Below are positions 8,127 to 16,788 of a stretch of DNA of 64,000 nucleotides, piece by piece. The notes under the pieces were generated by a model. The model was not told the DNA's origin. It saw only the letters and a program-made list of their open reading frames with translations, and searched no databases. The position numbers and the translations under genes were made by a program. Location: contig NZ_JBPKBI010000008.1 of NCBI RefSeq assembly GCF_051388935.1, forward strand, positions 1 through 64,000. Reading direction: 5' to 3'. This DNA comes from Yinghuangia sp035454725. GTDB taxonomy: Bacteria; Actinomycetota; Actinomycetes; Streptomycetales; Streptomycetaceae. Numbering within the stretch: the first letter of the stretch is position 1; each line of letters starts with the position of its first letter.

Positions 8127-9551
8127 TCAGCGGATCGACAGGCTGATGGTCTTGACCTGGGCGTAGTCGTGAAGGGCCTCGATGCCCTTCTCGCGCCCGT
8201 AGCCGCTCTGCTTGAAGCCCCCGAACGGTGTCTCGATGGTGAGCGCGCCGCCGTTCACCGCGACCTGACCGGCGTCGATGCGCTCGGCCAGGCGCAGTCC
8301 CCGCGCGACGTCGCCGCTCCACACGCCCGCGACGAGGCCGTACTCGGTGTCGTTGGCGAGGGCGAGCGCGTCGGCTTCGTCGGCGAACGGCATGGTGACC
8401 AGGACCGGCCCGAAGATCTCGTCGCGGGCGATGCGCAAGTCGCGGGGCACGTCGGCGTAGACGGTCGGGCGGACGTACAACCCCTGCGCTCCGGGGCCTT
8501 CCTCGTACGCGGAACCGCCGGTCACCGGTACCGCGCCCTCGGCTTCGGCCGCCGCGAAGTGACCGAGGACGCTTCGGAATTGCGCCTCGGTGATGATCGG
8601 GCCGAAGTCCACGCCGGGTTCGAGTCGGCCGACCGCCTCCGCGACCCGGGCGACGACCTCGTCGTGCACCGGCGCCTCGACGAGGAGCCGCGTGGTGGCC
8701 GAGCACACCTGCCCGGAGTTCATCGCGATGGCGGTGACCGCCGCCGCCACCGCCCGGTCGAGGTCGGCGTCGGCGAAGACCACCAGCGGTGATTTGCCGC
8801 CGAGTTCGAGTGTCATCGGGATGAGCCGGTCGGCGGCGATCCGTCCGAGCAGCCGGCCGGTGGCCACCGAACCGGTGAACATGATGCGGCGCACGACCGG
8901 GTGTTCGGCCAGCGGGCTGCCCACCTCCGGCCCGGTGCCGGTGACGACGTTCAGCAGGCCGTCGGGCAGGCCGGCCTCGGTCGCGAGCTGCGCGAGGCGC
9001 AGGGTCGAGGTCGACGTCAGCTCGGACGGCTTGGCGACGGCCGCGTTGCCGACCGCGAGTGCGGGGGCCAGTGCCCGGCACGCCTGGTTGAGCGGGAGGT
9101 TCCACGGCGTGATCGCGGCGATGACGCCGTACGGCTCCAGCCGGGTGTACGTGTGGTTGTCGTGGCCGAGGTCGATCGTGCGGCCGTGGTGGGTGCGCAG
9201 GATGCCCGCGTAGTAGCGGAAGTACGCGGCGGACATGTCGACTTCGGTGCGGAGCTGGGCCGGGATCTTCCCGGTGCACGCGCGCTCCAGCTCCATCAGG
9301 GTCTCGGCGTCGGCCTCGATCGCGTCGGCGATCCGGTGCAGGACCGCGGAACGCTCCGCGCCGGACCGGGCGGCCCAGTTGGGCTGCGCCGCCGCGGCGC
9401 TCTCCACGGCGTGCTCGACGTCGGGTGCCGTCCCGGCCGCGATCTCGTCGCCGGCGGCCCGGGTCGCGGGGTCGAGGGTGGGCAGGTAGGCGCCGCTCGC
9501 CGGCGGCACGGCCTTGCCCTGGATCCAGTGGTCGTGGCGCGTACCGGCCAT
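8127..9551 (-). CDS. NAD(P)-dependent aldehyde dehydrogenase
   Basis: A 474-residue aldehyde dehydrogenase. The ATG at 9551 is preceded by GGGAGGAG, while the frame extends further without a site. The oxyanion asparagine N151 (TPWNLPLN), the general base E249 (TLELGGKS) and the nucleophile C283 (SGQVCS) are all present, and the usual FGGFKQSGYGREKG ending is followed by YAQVKTISLSI. It oxidises an aldehyde to an acid, likely a semialdehyde produced by the operon dehydrogenase. It is the first gene of the leftward operon, and the motif GAGAACGGTGTTATC (9591-9605) lies 40 bases upstream, a probable operator shared with other island promoters. Confidence 0.92.
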   Translation of the reverse strand: MAGTRHDHWIQGKAVPPASGAYLPTLDPATRAAGDEIAAGTAPDVEHAVESAAAAQPNWAARSGAERSAVLHRIADAIEADAETLMELERACTGKIPAQLRTEVDMSAAYFRYYAGILRTHHGRTIDLGHDNHTYTRLEPYGVIAAITPWNLPLNQACRALAPALAVGNAAVAKPSELTSTSTLRLAQLATEAGLPDGLLNVVTGTGPEVGSPLAEHPVVRRIMFTGSVATGRLLGRIAADRLIPMTLELGGKSPLVVFADADLDRAVAAAVTAIAMNSGQVCSATTRLLVEAPVHDEVVARVAEAVGRLEPGVDFGPIITEAQFRSVLGHFAAAEAEGAVPVTGGSAYEEGPGAQGLYVRPTVYADVPRDLRIARDEIFGPVLVTMPFADEADALALANDTEYGLVAGVWSGDVARGLRLAERIDAGQVAVNGGALTIETPFGGFKQSGYGREKGIEALHDYAQVKTISLSIR

Positions 9552-9590
9552 GGTTCTCCTCCCGCGTTGAGAATAAGGATCACAGTATCC

Positions 9591-9605
9591 GAGAACGGTG
9601 TTATC
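9591..9605. promoter_or_regulatory. Putative operator, island motif copy 1
   Basis: GAGAACGGTGTTATC matches the loose palindrome GAGAAY-N3-RYTMTC found at three other promoters in the island. It sits 40 bases upstream of the aldehyde dehydrogenase ATG, with an extra half site GAGAAT at 9569-9574. The binding protein is unknown; a TetR-type dimer would fit the symmetry. Confidence 0.5.
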
Positions 9606-9704
9606 CGGACGCCGACGAAAACCCGTCGAGACGCCGCGAACGAGGGTGTCACCCACGCCCGTTTGCGAGTCCCGACGGGTTCTCCGACGGCCGGGCCGCG
9701 CCGG

Positions 9705-11141
9705 TCACCTGATCACGGACGCGTACGCCTTCTGCTCCAGGAACTCGTTCAGTCCGGCCTCGCCGGCCTCGCGGCCGAGGCCGGACTGCTTGTAGCCGCC
9801 GAACGGGATGTCGACGCCGAAGTAGTTGCCGCCGTTGATGCCGAAGGTGCCGCTGCGGATCCGCCGGGCCACCGCCAGGGCCCGCTCCTCGTCGGCACTG
9901 AAGACACCGCCGGAGAGGCCGAAGATCGTGTTGTTGGCGATGCGCACGGCGTCGTCGTCGTCCTCGTACGCGATGACGGCCAGGACCGGGCCGAACACCT
10001 CGTCCTGGGCGATCTCGCTGTCCGGGTCGACGTTCGCGAGCAGCGTGGGGGTGTAGAAGAAGCCCGGGTCGATGCGCTTGCCGCCGGTGACCAGGGTGGC
10101 GCCCGCGTCCACGGCCCGCTGGACCATGCCGTCCACCTTGTCGCGCTGCTTGGCACTGATGAGGGGGCCCACGTACGTCTTCGGGTCGCTCGGGTCGCCC
10201 TGCCGCATGCGCTGGAAGCTGTTCGCGACGATCTCCACGATCGCGTCCTGGTGCGCGCGCGGCACCAGCAGCCGCGACGTCAGCGCGCAGCCCTGCCCGG
10301 AGTGCGTGCAGATGGTGAACGCGGTGTGCAGCGCGGCGGTCTTGAAGTCGGCGTCGTCGAGGATGATCGCGGCCGACTTGCCGCCCAGCTCCAGGAAGAC
10401 CTTCTTGATCGTGGGGCTCGCCGCCTCCATGATCCGGCGCCCGGTGGACGTGGCCCCGGTGAAGGTGATCACGTCGACGTCGGCGTGCTTGGTGAGCACC
10501 TCGCCGACCTCGACCTGCGACGAGGTGAGGATGTTGACCACGCCGGCGGGGATGTCCGTGTGCTCGGCGATCAGCTCGCCCAGCTTCAGGGTGGGCAGCG
10601 GGGTGTCGGGCGCGCCCTTGAGCACGACCGTGCAGCCGGCCGCGAGGGCCGGGGCGAGCTTGGCGAACGCGAGCTGGTTGGGGAAGTTGTAGGGGATGAT
10701 CGCGGCGACGACGCCGGCGGCGTCCTTCTCGATCCAGCGGCGGTGCCGTTGGCCCATCGACTCCTTCTCGGGGAGCTCTTCCCTCAGCGGGTACGTCCGC
10801 AGCAGGTCCGCGTAGTAGCTGAAGAACTCGATCGGCTCGTCGAGCTGTGCGCCATACGTCAGTTGGCGCGGGGCTCCGACGTCGGCGATGGTCAGTTCGC
10901 GAAGCTCCTCGCGGTGTTCGCCGAGGGCTCGGTGGAGCTGCTCCAGGCACCTGACGCGCAGTTCCACGTTCGTGGACCAGTCCGTGGTGTCGAACGCCCG
11001 GCGGGCCGCGGCGATCGCGGTCTCGGCATCCGAGACCGTCGCGTCCGGCACCTGGTCGAGGACTTCACCGGTGGCGGGGTTGAGCGTGGGGTACGTGCGC
11101 TCGGCCGCGACGAGTTCACCGTCGATGAGCAGACGCTTCAC
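9705..11141 (-). CDS. Aldehyde dehydrogenase family protein
   Basis: A 478-residue aldehyde dehydrogenase starting at the GTG at 11141, which overlaps the TGA of a 17-codon leader ORF. N152 (IPYNFPNQ), E251 (ELGGKS) and C285 (SGQGCA) are present, and IPFGGYKQSGLGRE is near the C-terminus. It is only moderately similar to the aldehyde dehydrogenase immediately downstream, so the two probably act on different aldehydes. It stops about 150 bases before the downstream operon start, where another copy of the island operator lies, so the two are separate transcription units that may be co-regulated. Confidence 0.92.
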   Translation of the reverse strand: MKRLLIDGELVAAERTYPTLNPATGEVLDQVPDATVSDAETAIAAARRAFDTTDWSTNVELRVRCLEQLHRALGEHREELRELTIADVGAPRQLTYGAQLDEPIEFFSYYADLLRTYPLREELPEKESMGQRHRRWIEKDAAGVVAAIIPYNFPNQLAFAKLAPALAAGCTVVLKGAPDTPLPTLKLGELIAEHTDIPAGVVNILTSSQVEVGEVLTKHADVDVITFTGATSTGRRIMEAASPTIKKVFLELGGKSAAIILDDADFKTAALHTAFTICTHSGQGCALTSRLLVPRAHQDAIVEIVANSFQRMRQGDPSDPKTYVGPLISAKQRDKVDGMVQRAVDAGATLVTGGKRIDPGFFYTPTLLANVDPDSEIAQDEVFGPVLAVIAYEDDDDAVRIANNTIFGLSGGVFSADEERALAVARRIRSGTFGINGGNYFGVDIPFGGYKQSGLGREAGEAGLNEFLEQKAYASVIR

Positions 11142-11191
11142 GGCGACACCACCTGTCCGTCGGCCATGGCCACTGTGCCGTTGAACCGCAT
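11138..11191 (-). CDS. 17-residue leader ORF coupled to the aldehyde dehydrogenase
   Basis: An ATG at 11191 with AAGGAG about 7 bases upstream opens a 17-codon frame (MRFNGTVAMADGQVVSP). Its TGA overlaps the GTG of the aldehyde dehydrogenase (GTGA at 11138-11141). The dehydrogenase itself has only a weak ribosome binding site, so its translation may depend on reading this leader. The peptide resembles no known attenuation leader, and could also be the remnant of a larger gene. Confidence 0.5.
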   Translation of the reverse strand: MRFNGTVAMADGQVVSP

Positions 11192-11636
11192 CCCAGTCTC
11201 CTTGCTCCGGTTGGGACGGAAAGTACATTCTCACTAGAGGTAAATCAACCGCGTTGAGACGAGAATGACACCCCACAGGTGCTGTTGTGGCGCGGGGTGT
11301 CAAGGCCGTCCAGCGTCCGTCAGCGTCGCCGCGCGGACTCAAAAAACATGCCATGACCAGGTACTTTGATCGAACCCCTTGGTTGGCGTTTGGTGACGCT
11401 CGGTGCACGGCCTGATGAGAATATTATTCTCATCAATGAGAAGATGTGCGGTGTAGGAGGCAGGTCGGCCGTACACCCGCGGCCTGAGAGGTCCGCGGCG
11501 CAAGACGTGCCGCCGCCCACGTTGCAGAGCCCGGCGGTCGGCCATGGCGACCACCCACACCATGGCTCTCCGGAAACGTCGGCGTGATAATTGACTCCAT
11601 CTGTGTCATCTCTCGGGGAGAGGGCAGGCCCGGTGA
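11192..11636. other. Divergent promoter region
   Basis: No gene is evident. The stretch separates the leftward aldehyde dehydrogenase from the rightward SpoIIE phosphatase and is AT-rich for this genome. It holds half sites ATTCTC (11227-11232) and GAGAAT (11261-11266) near the dehydrogenase, and a full palindrome at 11414-11434. Confidence 0.5.
11414..11434. promoter_or_regulatory. Perfect palindromic operator, island motif copy 2
   Basis: The arms GATGAGAAT (11414-11422) and ATTCTCATC (11426-11434) are perfectly symmetric around ATT. The core GAGAATATTATTCTC is the most symmetric copy of the motif seen at 9591, 17897 and 21008. It could serve either the aldehyde dehydrogenase or the SpoIIE phosphatase gene. 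Confidence 0.65.
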
Positions 11637-13724
11637 ATGCGGTCATCCGATGCGGCTCACCTTGACGCGCCCTTCCTGATCGACGGCAAAGCGACGCCGG
11701 CGATCGTGGTCGACGCGTACGGAACCGTTCTGTCCGGCACGGCCGACGTCCGCGGACTCGTCGGCCGGCGGCTCGACCTGCGCCTCCCGCCCCTCAGCCC
11801 GCCGCCCACCCCGGACACGGCGGCGTTTTCCGGAGAGACCACACTCCTCTCGGCGACCGGCGAGCCCGAGTGCTACCGCTACAGCGCGCGGGTGCTCGAC
11901 CCCCTCGCGAGCGGCGGACCCACCTGGCTCCTGCTCCTCGCCCGCACCGACCCCCCGGCGACCTGGCAGACCGCACGGGACCGCGCCGAACGACGGGCCC
12001 GCCTCGCGCACACCGCGGCGATGAGCATCGGAACGACACTCGATATCGACGAGATGGCCGAACGCCTCGCCGGGATCCTGGTTCCCGACCTCGCCGACAT
12101 GGCGGTCGTCGATATTCCCGTCACCGTGCTGGAAAGCGACGAGCCCCCGCCCACACGCCTCGCCCTGCGACGCCTTCGACGCGTCGCCATCGTCTCGAAG
12201 GACGGCCGGGTACCGCCGTCTTTCGGTGCCGTCGGCGAGATCATGCCGATGGTGGGCACAGCCGTGCCGATCGCTCCCGTCGGCGACGGATCCGTGGTGA
12301 TCGCGACGGACATGGACAACTTCCGCGACGCCCTCGGTGTGAGCGACGACGACGCCCGCAAGCTGATCCCGCGCGGTGCCCGAGGGATGATCGCGGCCCC
12401 CATGGTCGTCCACGAACGCGTGCTCGGCGTGCTGGCCGCGTGGCGACTCGACAGCGAAAGCGTCTTCGACATGGAGGACGCCGAGATGCTCGTCGAGATC
12501 ACCTCGCGAGGAGCCCTCGGATTCGACAACGCCCGGCGCTACGCGCGCGAACACCGCACCGCCGTCGCTCTCCAGCGCAGCCTCCTGCCGCCCCTGCTCA
12601 CCCACACCCCCGCCGCCCGCACCGCCGGAACCTACGTGCCCGCGGGGGACGAGGCAGGCGTCGGCGGGGACTGGTTCGACGTCCTGCCGCTCTCGTCGCT
12701 GCGCACCGGATTCGTCGTCGGCGACGTGGTCGGCCACGGGCTGGGCGCCACGGTCGCCATGGGACGCCTGCGCACCGCCGTACAGACGGTTGCCGACCTG
12801 GAACTCGAACCCGGCGAACTCCTGAGCCGTCTCGACGACTTGGTGGTGAGCCGGTGGCTTGAGCACGACGCGGACAGCGCTTTGCCCGATGTCGGGGCCC
12901 TCGGGGCGACCGTGCTGTACGCCGTCTACGACCCGGTCGACGCCCGGTGCACCATCGCCGGCGCCGGCCACCCTCCGCCGCTGGTGCTGCGCCCCGGCCG
13001 GGAACCGGAATTCGTCGAACTCACCCCCGGACCGCCGCTCGGGGTGGGCGGCATGCCGTTCGACGCGGTGGAAACAGAGCTGCCGCCCGGGTCGCTGATC
13101 GCGTTCTACACCGACGGCCTGGTCGAACGCCGCGGCGGCGACATCGGCGCGGGCATGGCCCGGTTCGCCGAGGCCATGGCACGCCACCGCGACCAGACAT
13201 TGGAGACGATCGGCACCGACGTCCTGGCCGAGCTGGACATCCCGCGTGACGACGACGTCGCACTCCTGCTGGCCGAGACGCGGGTGCTGCCCGCCGGGGC
13301 GGTCGCCGAGTGGGAACTGCCCGCGGACCCGTCCGTGGTCGGCCGGGCCCGCGAGCTCACCACCCGGCAACTCGCCCGCTGGGGCCTGGACGAACTCGCC
13401 TTCACCACCGAGCTCGTCGTCAGCGAGCTGATCACCAACGCCATCCGGTACGGCGGTTCGCCGGTCGGCCTGCGGTTGATCCGCGACGAGGTGCTGGTCT
13501 GCGAGGTGTCCGACCCCAGCAATTCCCAACCCCGTCTGCGGCGTGCCGTCCCGACCGACGAGGGCGGCCGGGGCCTCTTCCTGGTCGCACAGATGACATC
13601 GCGCTGGGGCAGCCGCTACCGCCGGTCGGGGAAGACCATCTGGGCCGAGCAGAGCATGGACCCATCGGAATCCCCACTCGGGGAAAGGCTGTTGAACGTC
13701 TTGGACGTCGACACGGGCGTGTGA
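11637..13724 (+). CDS. GAF domain SpoIIE-type PP2C phosphatase with HATPase domain
   Basis: A 695-residue signalling protein. After an N-terminal region with a PAS-like stretch comes a GAF domain (about 130-310), then a PP2C/SpoIIE phosphatase domain with the metal-binding motifs GGDWFDV, VGDVVGHG and FYTDGLVERR. At the C-terminus is an anti-sigma-type HATPase domain with the N-box SELITNAIRYGG. Such hybrids in streptomycetes dephosphorylate anti-anti-sigma factors and may carry their own RsbW-like kinase. No partner sigma factor or STAS gene is adjacent, so its target is encoded elsewhere. The ATG at 11637 has a purine-rich stretch (GGAGAGGGCAGG) about 10 bases upstream. Confidence 0.9.
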   Translation: MRSSDAAHLDAPFLIDGKATPAIVVDAYGTVLSGTADVRGLVGRRLDLRLPPLSPPPTPDTAAFSGETTLLSATGEPECYRYSARVLDPLASGGPTWLLLLARTDPPATWQTARDRAERRARLAHTAAMSIGTTLDIDEMAERLAGILVPDLADMAVVDIPVTVLESDEPPPTRLALRRLRRVAIVSKDGRVPPSFGAVGEIMPMVGTAVPIAPVGDGSVVIATDMDNFRDALGVSDDDARKLIPRGARGMIAAPMVVHERVLGVLAAWRLDSESVFDMEDAEMLVEITSRGALGFDNARRYAREHRTAVALQRSLLPPLLTHTPAARTAGTYVPAGDEAGVGGDWFDVLPLSSLRTGFVVGDVVGHGLGATVAMGRLRTAVQTVADLELEPGELLSRLDDLVVSRWLEHDADSALPDVGALGATVLYAVYDPVDARCTIAGAGHPPPLVLRPGREPEFVELTPGPPLGVGGMPFDAVETELPPGSLIAFYTDGLVERRGGDIGAGMARFAEAMARHRDQTLETIGTDVLAELDIPRDDDVALLLAETRVLPAGAVAEWELPADPSVVGRARELTTRQLARWGLDELAFTTELVVSELITNAIRYGGSPVGLRLIRDEVLVCEVSDPSNSQPRLRRAVPTDEGGRGLFLVAQMTSRWGSRYRRSGKTIWAEQSMDPSESPLGERLLNVLDVDTGV

Positions 13725-13785
13725 CGGAGGTCGTGCGCGTGCCCGGCCCACGCCCCGGAGCCATGCCACAAAGGTTGAGCGAGAC

Positions 13786-13897
13786 GGCGGCCTTGCCGGC
13801 CGACCCGGTTCCCCGTCGTCACCCCGAGTCCCGCAGGTCCGCGAACACCCGTCCGGGAGGCGGCTTTGCCGGCCGTCCCGGTTCCCCGTCGTCACCC
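13786..13897. repeat. 39-bp direct repeat, two copies
   Basis: The segments 13786-13824 and 13859-13897 match at 37 of 39 positions, sharing CCCGGTTCCCCGTCGTCACC. The second copy covers the stop codon of the leftward PucR gene; the first lies in the intergenic space. This looks like a local duplication of the 3-prime end of the regulator gene. Confidence 0.7.
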
Positions 13898-15817
13898 TTG
13901 CGGCCGGTCCCCCGGCGCATTCGGGACCATCGTCCGCAAGTGCAGGGCCAGCCGGATCTGCAACTCGCGTTCCGGGTCGCGCCAGTCCGGTCCCAGCAGG
14001 CCCGCGACGCGTTCGAGGCGCTGTGTGACGGTGTTGATGTGCACGTGCAGTGCCTCCCGGGTCCGGGTGAGGCTGCGGCCGCTGTCGAAGTACGCCTCGA
14101 CGGTCCGCGTCAACTCGGCGCGTCGGTCCCGGTCGTAGTCCAGGAGCGGGCCGATCGTGCGCCGCACGAAACCGCCGACGTCCTTCGAACCAGCCAACAA
14201 CACGCCCATGAAACCGAGTTCGTCGGCCGATGCACCCTCGCCGCGACGGCCGAGCGCATACAGCGCGTCGAGGCACCGGCCCCCCTGGGCGTACGCGTCG
14301 GCGATCTCGTCCACGCCGCGTGCCGGGCCGGCCGACCCCGCGGTGGCCGTACGGCCCACGGCCGTGCCCAGCTCCGACACCACCCGGCGCGCGACCTCGG
14401 CGGCATGTTCGCCGGGAAGCAGCAGCACGGTGCGGCCGTCGACGGTGCCCGCGAGCCCCGGGGCGGTCGCCGCCAGATGCGCGACAGCCGAGGCCAGGCG
14501 CGACCGATCCGCGTCCGGCACGTCGACCACCACGGCCACATGCGGCCGGGTCAGATCGGCGCCCAGCCGTGCGGCACGGTCGGCCAACGACGCGCGGTCG
14601 CGTACGTTTTCGCTCAGGATGTCGTGCAACAGCTCGCCGCGCAGGCGGTGTTCGGCCTCCGTCACCGAGCGGCGGAACAACAGCAGCAGCGCGATGATCA
14701 TCGCCGCCCGCTCCAGGATCCGGGTGTCGGACGCCTCGAAGTCCTTGCGGTCGTCCGCGCCGTGCAGAACCAGCAGGCCCAGCCGCTCCGTTCCGGCGGC
14801 GACCGGCACGACGTGGACGCTCCTTACGCGCGCGCCGCGCCCGGTGGCCCGGGCGTGCGCACGGGCCGCGGCGAAGTCCGCGGCGAAACCCGGGTCGTCG
14901 GTCCGGCCGTCGGGCCCGTCGGCCGCCTCACCGAGCAGCAGCGTCGCGTCGCCGCCCACGACGTCCGCGACCGCCCGTACGACGTCGTCCACGCCCGCGC
15001 CGGCCAACACCAGCCCGGTGAACCGGTCGTGCGCGGCGGCGGCGCGTTCGATCGCCGCGTTGTGCTCTCGGGCACGGGTGTTCGCCTCGGCGAGTTCGGC
15101 GAGCGCGGAACGCGTCTCCTTCAGGAGGTTGGCGGTGTCGATCGCGACGGCCGCGTGCGCCGCGAACGAGCACAGCAGCGAGACCTCCGTCGGGCGGAAT
15201 ACGCGGGGCCGCCGGTCGGACGCGAACAGCACGCCGATCACGGTGTCGCCCACCTGGAGCGGCACGGCCAGCATCGCCACCAGCCCCTCGTCGCGCACCC
15301 CCTCGTCGATGACGTGCGTGTGCCGGAACCGCTCGTCCGCGAAGTAGTCGGCAGTGACGTATGGCGTGCCGAGTGCCGCCACGAGCCCCCCGATGCCCTC
15401 GCCGAGCGCGAGCCGCAGCCGCTGGAAGCGGGTCGAGATGGACCCGGCGGTCACGCGCAGGTAGGTGTCGCCCGCGGCGGGGTCGTGCAGCGAGATGTAC
15501 GCGGTGTCCGTGCCGAGCAGCGAGCGGGCGCGGTTCACGATGGCCTGCAACACCAGGTCGGGATCGCGCAGCGCGGCGAGGTCGCCGGCCGTGCTGTTGA
15601 GCGCGGCCAGTTCGGCCTCCCGGCGGCGGCGCTCCTGGAGCACGTCGCGCAGCCGCAGCGCCGTCCCCTGCGCCGCCTCGACCTCCGCCAGCAGCGCGGC
15701 GTCGGCCCCCGCTGCCCGGGCATCCGCGACGACGCGCTCGAACTCGCTCGCGGGGGCCTCGCGGTGCAGGAGATCGAGCAGGGTCCGGACGGCGACGACG
15801 GCCCTGACGGGGTCCAT
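13892..15817 (-). CDS. GAF domain PucR/CdaR-family transcriptional regulator
   Basis: A 641-residue regulator. A GAF domain (about residues 65-215, IVNRARSLLGTDTAYISLHDP) and a middle sensor region precede a C-terminal PucR-type HTH (VEAYFDSGRSLTRTREALHVHINTVTQRLERV). The ATG at 15817 has GAGGGA about 10 bases upstream. It is transcribed divergently from the two-subunit CoA-transferase genes 197 bases away, the usual layout for a local activator of a ketoacid-CoA pathway. GAF domains of this type sense small aromatic or organic acids; the ligand here is unknown. Confidence 0.88.
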   Translation of the reverse strand: MDPVRAVVAVRTLLDLLHREAPASEFERVVADARAAGADAALLAEVEAAQGTALRLRDVLQERRRREAELAALNSTAGDLAALRDPDLVLQAIVNRARSLLGTDTAYISLHDPAAGDTYLRVTAGSISTRFQRLRLALGEGIGGLVAALGTPYVTADYFADERFRHTHVIDEGVRDEGLVAMLAVPLQVGDTVIGVLFASDRRPRVFRPTEVSLLCSFAAHAAVAIDTANLLKETRSALAELAEANTRAREHNAAIERAAAAHDRFTGLVLAGAGVDDVVRAVADVVGGDATLLLGEAADGPDGRTDDPGFAADFAAARAHARATGRGARVRSVHVVPVAAGTERLGLLVLHGADDRKDFEASDTRILERAAMIIALLLLFRRSVTEAEHRLRGELLHDILSENVRDRASLADRAARLGADLTRPHVAVVVDVPDADRSRLASAVAHLAATAPGLAGTVDGRTVLLLPGEHAAEVARRVVSELGTAVGRTATAGSAGPARGVDEIADAYAQGGRCLDALYALGRRGEGASADELGFMGVLLAGSKDVGGFVRRTIGPLLDYDRDRRAELTRTVEAYFDSGRSLTRTREALHVHINTVTQRLERVAGLLGPDWRDPERELQIRLALHLRTMVPNAPGDRPQG

Positions 15818-15925
15818 CGTGTGATTATCCCTCGGGGCGCGCAGACTGCATCGGCCGCCCGGCATGACCCACGGGCGGCGGTCCCGCTCCGGCGCCGCAA
15901 CATTACGGACCGTACGCCACGAAAA

Positions 15926-15946
15926 CCATGTGGCATTCCACTATGG
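15926..15946. promoter_or_regulatory. Imperfect palindrome in the PucR/CoA-transferase promoter region
   Basis: CCATGTGG (15926-15933) and CCACTATGG (15938-15946) form an imperfect inverted repeat with one inserted base, midway between the divergent regulator and CoA-transferase starts. It is a candidate operator for the PucR protein based on placement only. Confidence 0.3.
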
Positions 15947-16014
15947 CGGAGCCCGGGACTGTGGCGGTTGCCCACATGGAACCGGGCGTGCGGGAGACCT
16001 AGCGTCAGCCAACC

Positions 16015-16788
16015 ATGGACAAGACATGGTCATCAGCAGCGGAAGCCGTGGCTGACCTCCCTGACGGCGCCTCGGTGGCGGTCGGTGGGTTCGGGCTGTG
16101 CGGCATCCCCCACGACCTCATCCACGCGGTGCTCGCCTCCGGGGTCTCCGGGCTCCGGGTGGTCTCCAACAACTGCGGCGTCGACGACGGCGGGCTCGGC
16201 CTGCTGCTCGGCGAGAAGCGCATCGCCCGGATGATGTCGAGCTACGTGGGGGAGAACAAGGAATTCGCCCGGCAGTACCTCGCCGGCGAACTGGAGGTCG
16301 AGCTCGTCCCGCAGGGCACGCTCGCCGAACGGCTCCGGGCCGGCGGTTCCGGCATACCGGCGTTCTACACCCTCGCCGGCGTGGGCACCGCGGTCGCCGA
16401 GGGCGGTCTGCCGTGGCGGTACGCCGCGGACGGGTCCGTCGCGGTCGCCTCGCCCAAGCGTGAGACGCGCGTCTTCGACGGCGTCGAGTACGTCATGGAG
16501 GAGTCGGTCACCACGGACTTCGCCCTCGTGCGCGCGGCCGTGGGCGACACCCACGGCAACCTGGTGTTCAACGCCTCCGCCCGCAACTTCAACCCGCTGG
16601 CCGCGATGGCGGGCCGCGTCACCATCGCCGAGGTCGAACGCCTCGTGCCCGCGGGCGAGTTGGACCCGGACTCGATCCATCTGCCCGGGGTCTTCGTGCA
16701 GCGCGTCGTCGCGGTGACCGACCCGACCCTCAAGCGCATCGAGAAGCGCACCGTCTCATCCGTCTCGACGACGCAGGCAGGGAACTGA
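16015..16788 (+). CDS. scoA: 3-oxoacid CoA-transferase subunit A
   Basis: A 257-residue alpha subunit of a class I CoA-transferase (SCOT/PcaI type). The glycine-rich loop VGGFGLCGIPHDLI is at 22-35 and SNNCGVDDGGLGLLL follows. With subunit B it transfers CoA from succinyl-CoA to a 3-oxoacid, entering or ending a beta-keto acid pathway. The stop and the start of subunit B overlap in TGATG. The sequence matches true SCOT subunits better than the diverged IpdA hydrolase of steroid ring cleavage. Confidence 0.92.
   Translation: MDKTWSSAAEAVADLPDGASVAVGGFGLCGIPHDLIHAVLASGVSGLRVVSNNCGVDDGGLGLLLGEKRIARMMSSYVGENKEFARQYLAGELEVELVPQGTLAERLRAGGSGIPAFYTLAGVGTAVAEGGLPWRYAADGSVAVASPKRETRVFDGVEYVMEESVTTDFALVRAAVGDTHGNLVFNASARNFNPLAAMAGRVTIAEVERLVPAGELDPDSIHLPGVFVQRVVAVTDPTLKRIEKRTVSSVSTTQAGN

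Noticed and set aside
11643..14276. A long minus-strand frame of 877 codons opposite the SpoIIE phosphatase
   Set aside because: It mirrors the phosphatase coding sequence and has no family features; the plus-strand frame carries clear GAF, PP2C and HATPase motifs.
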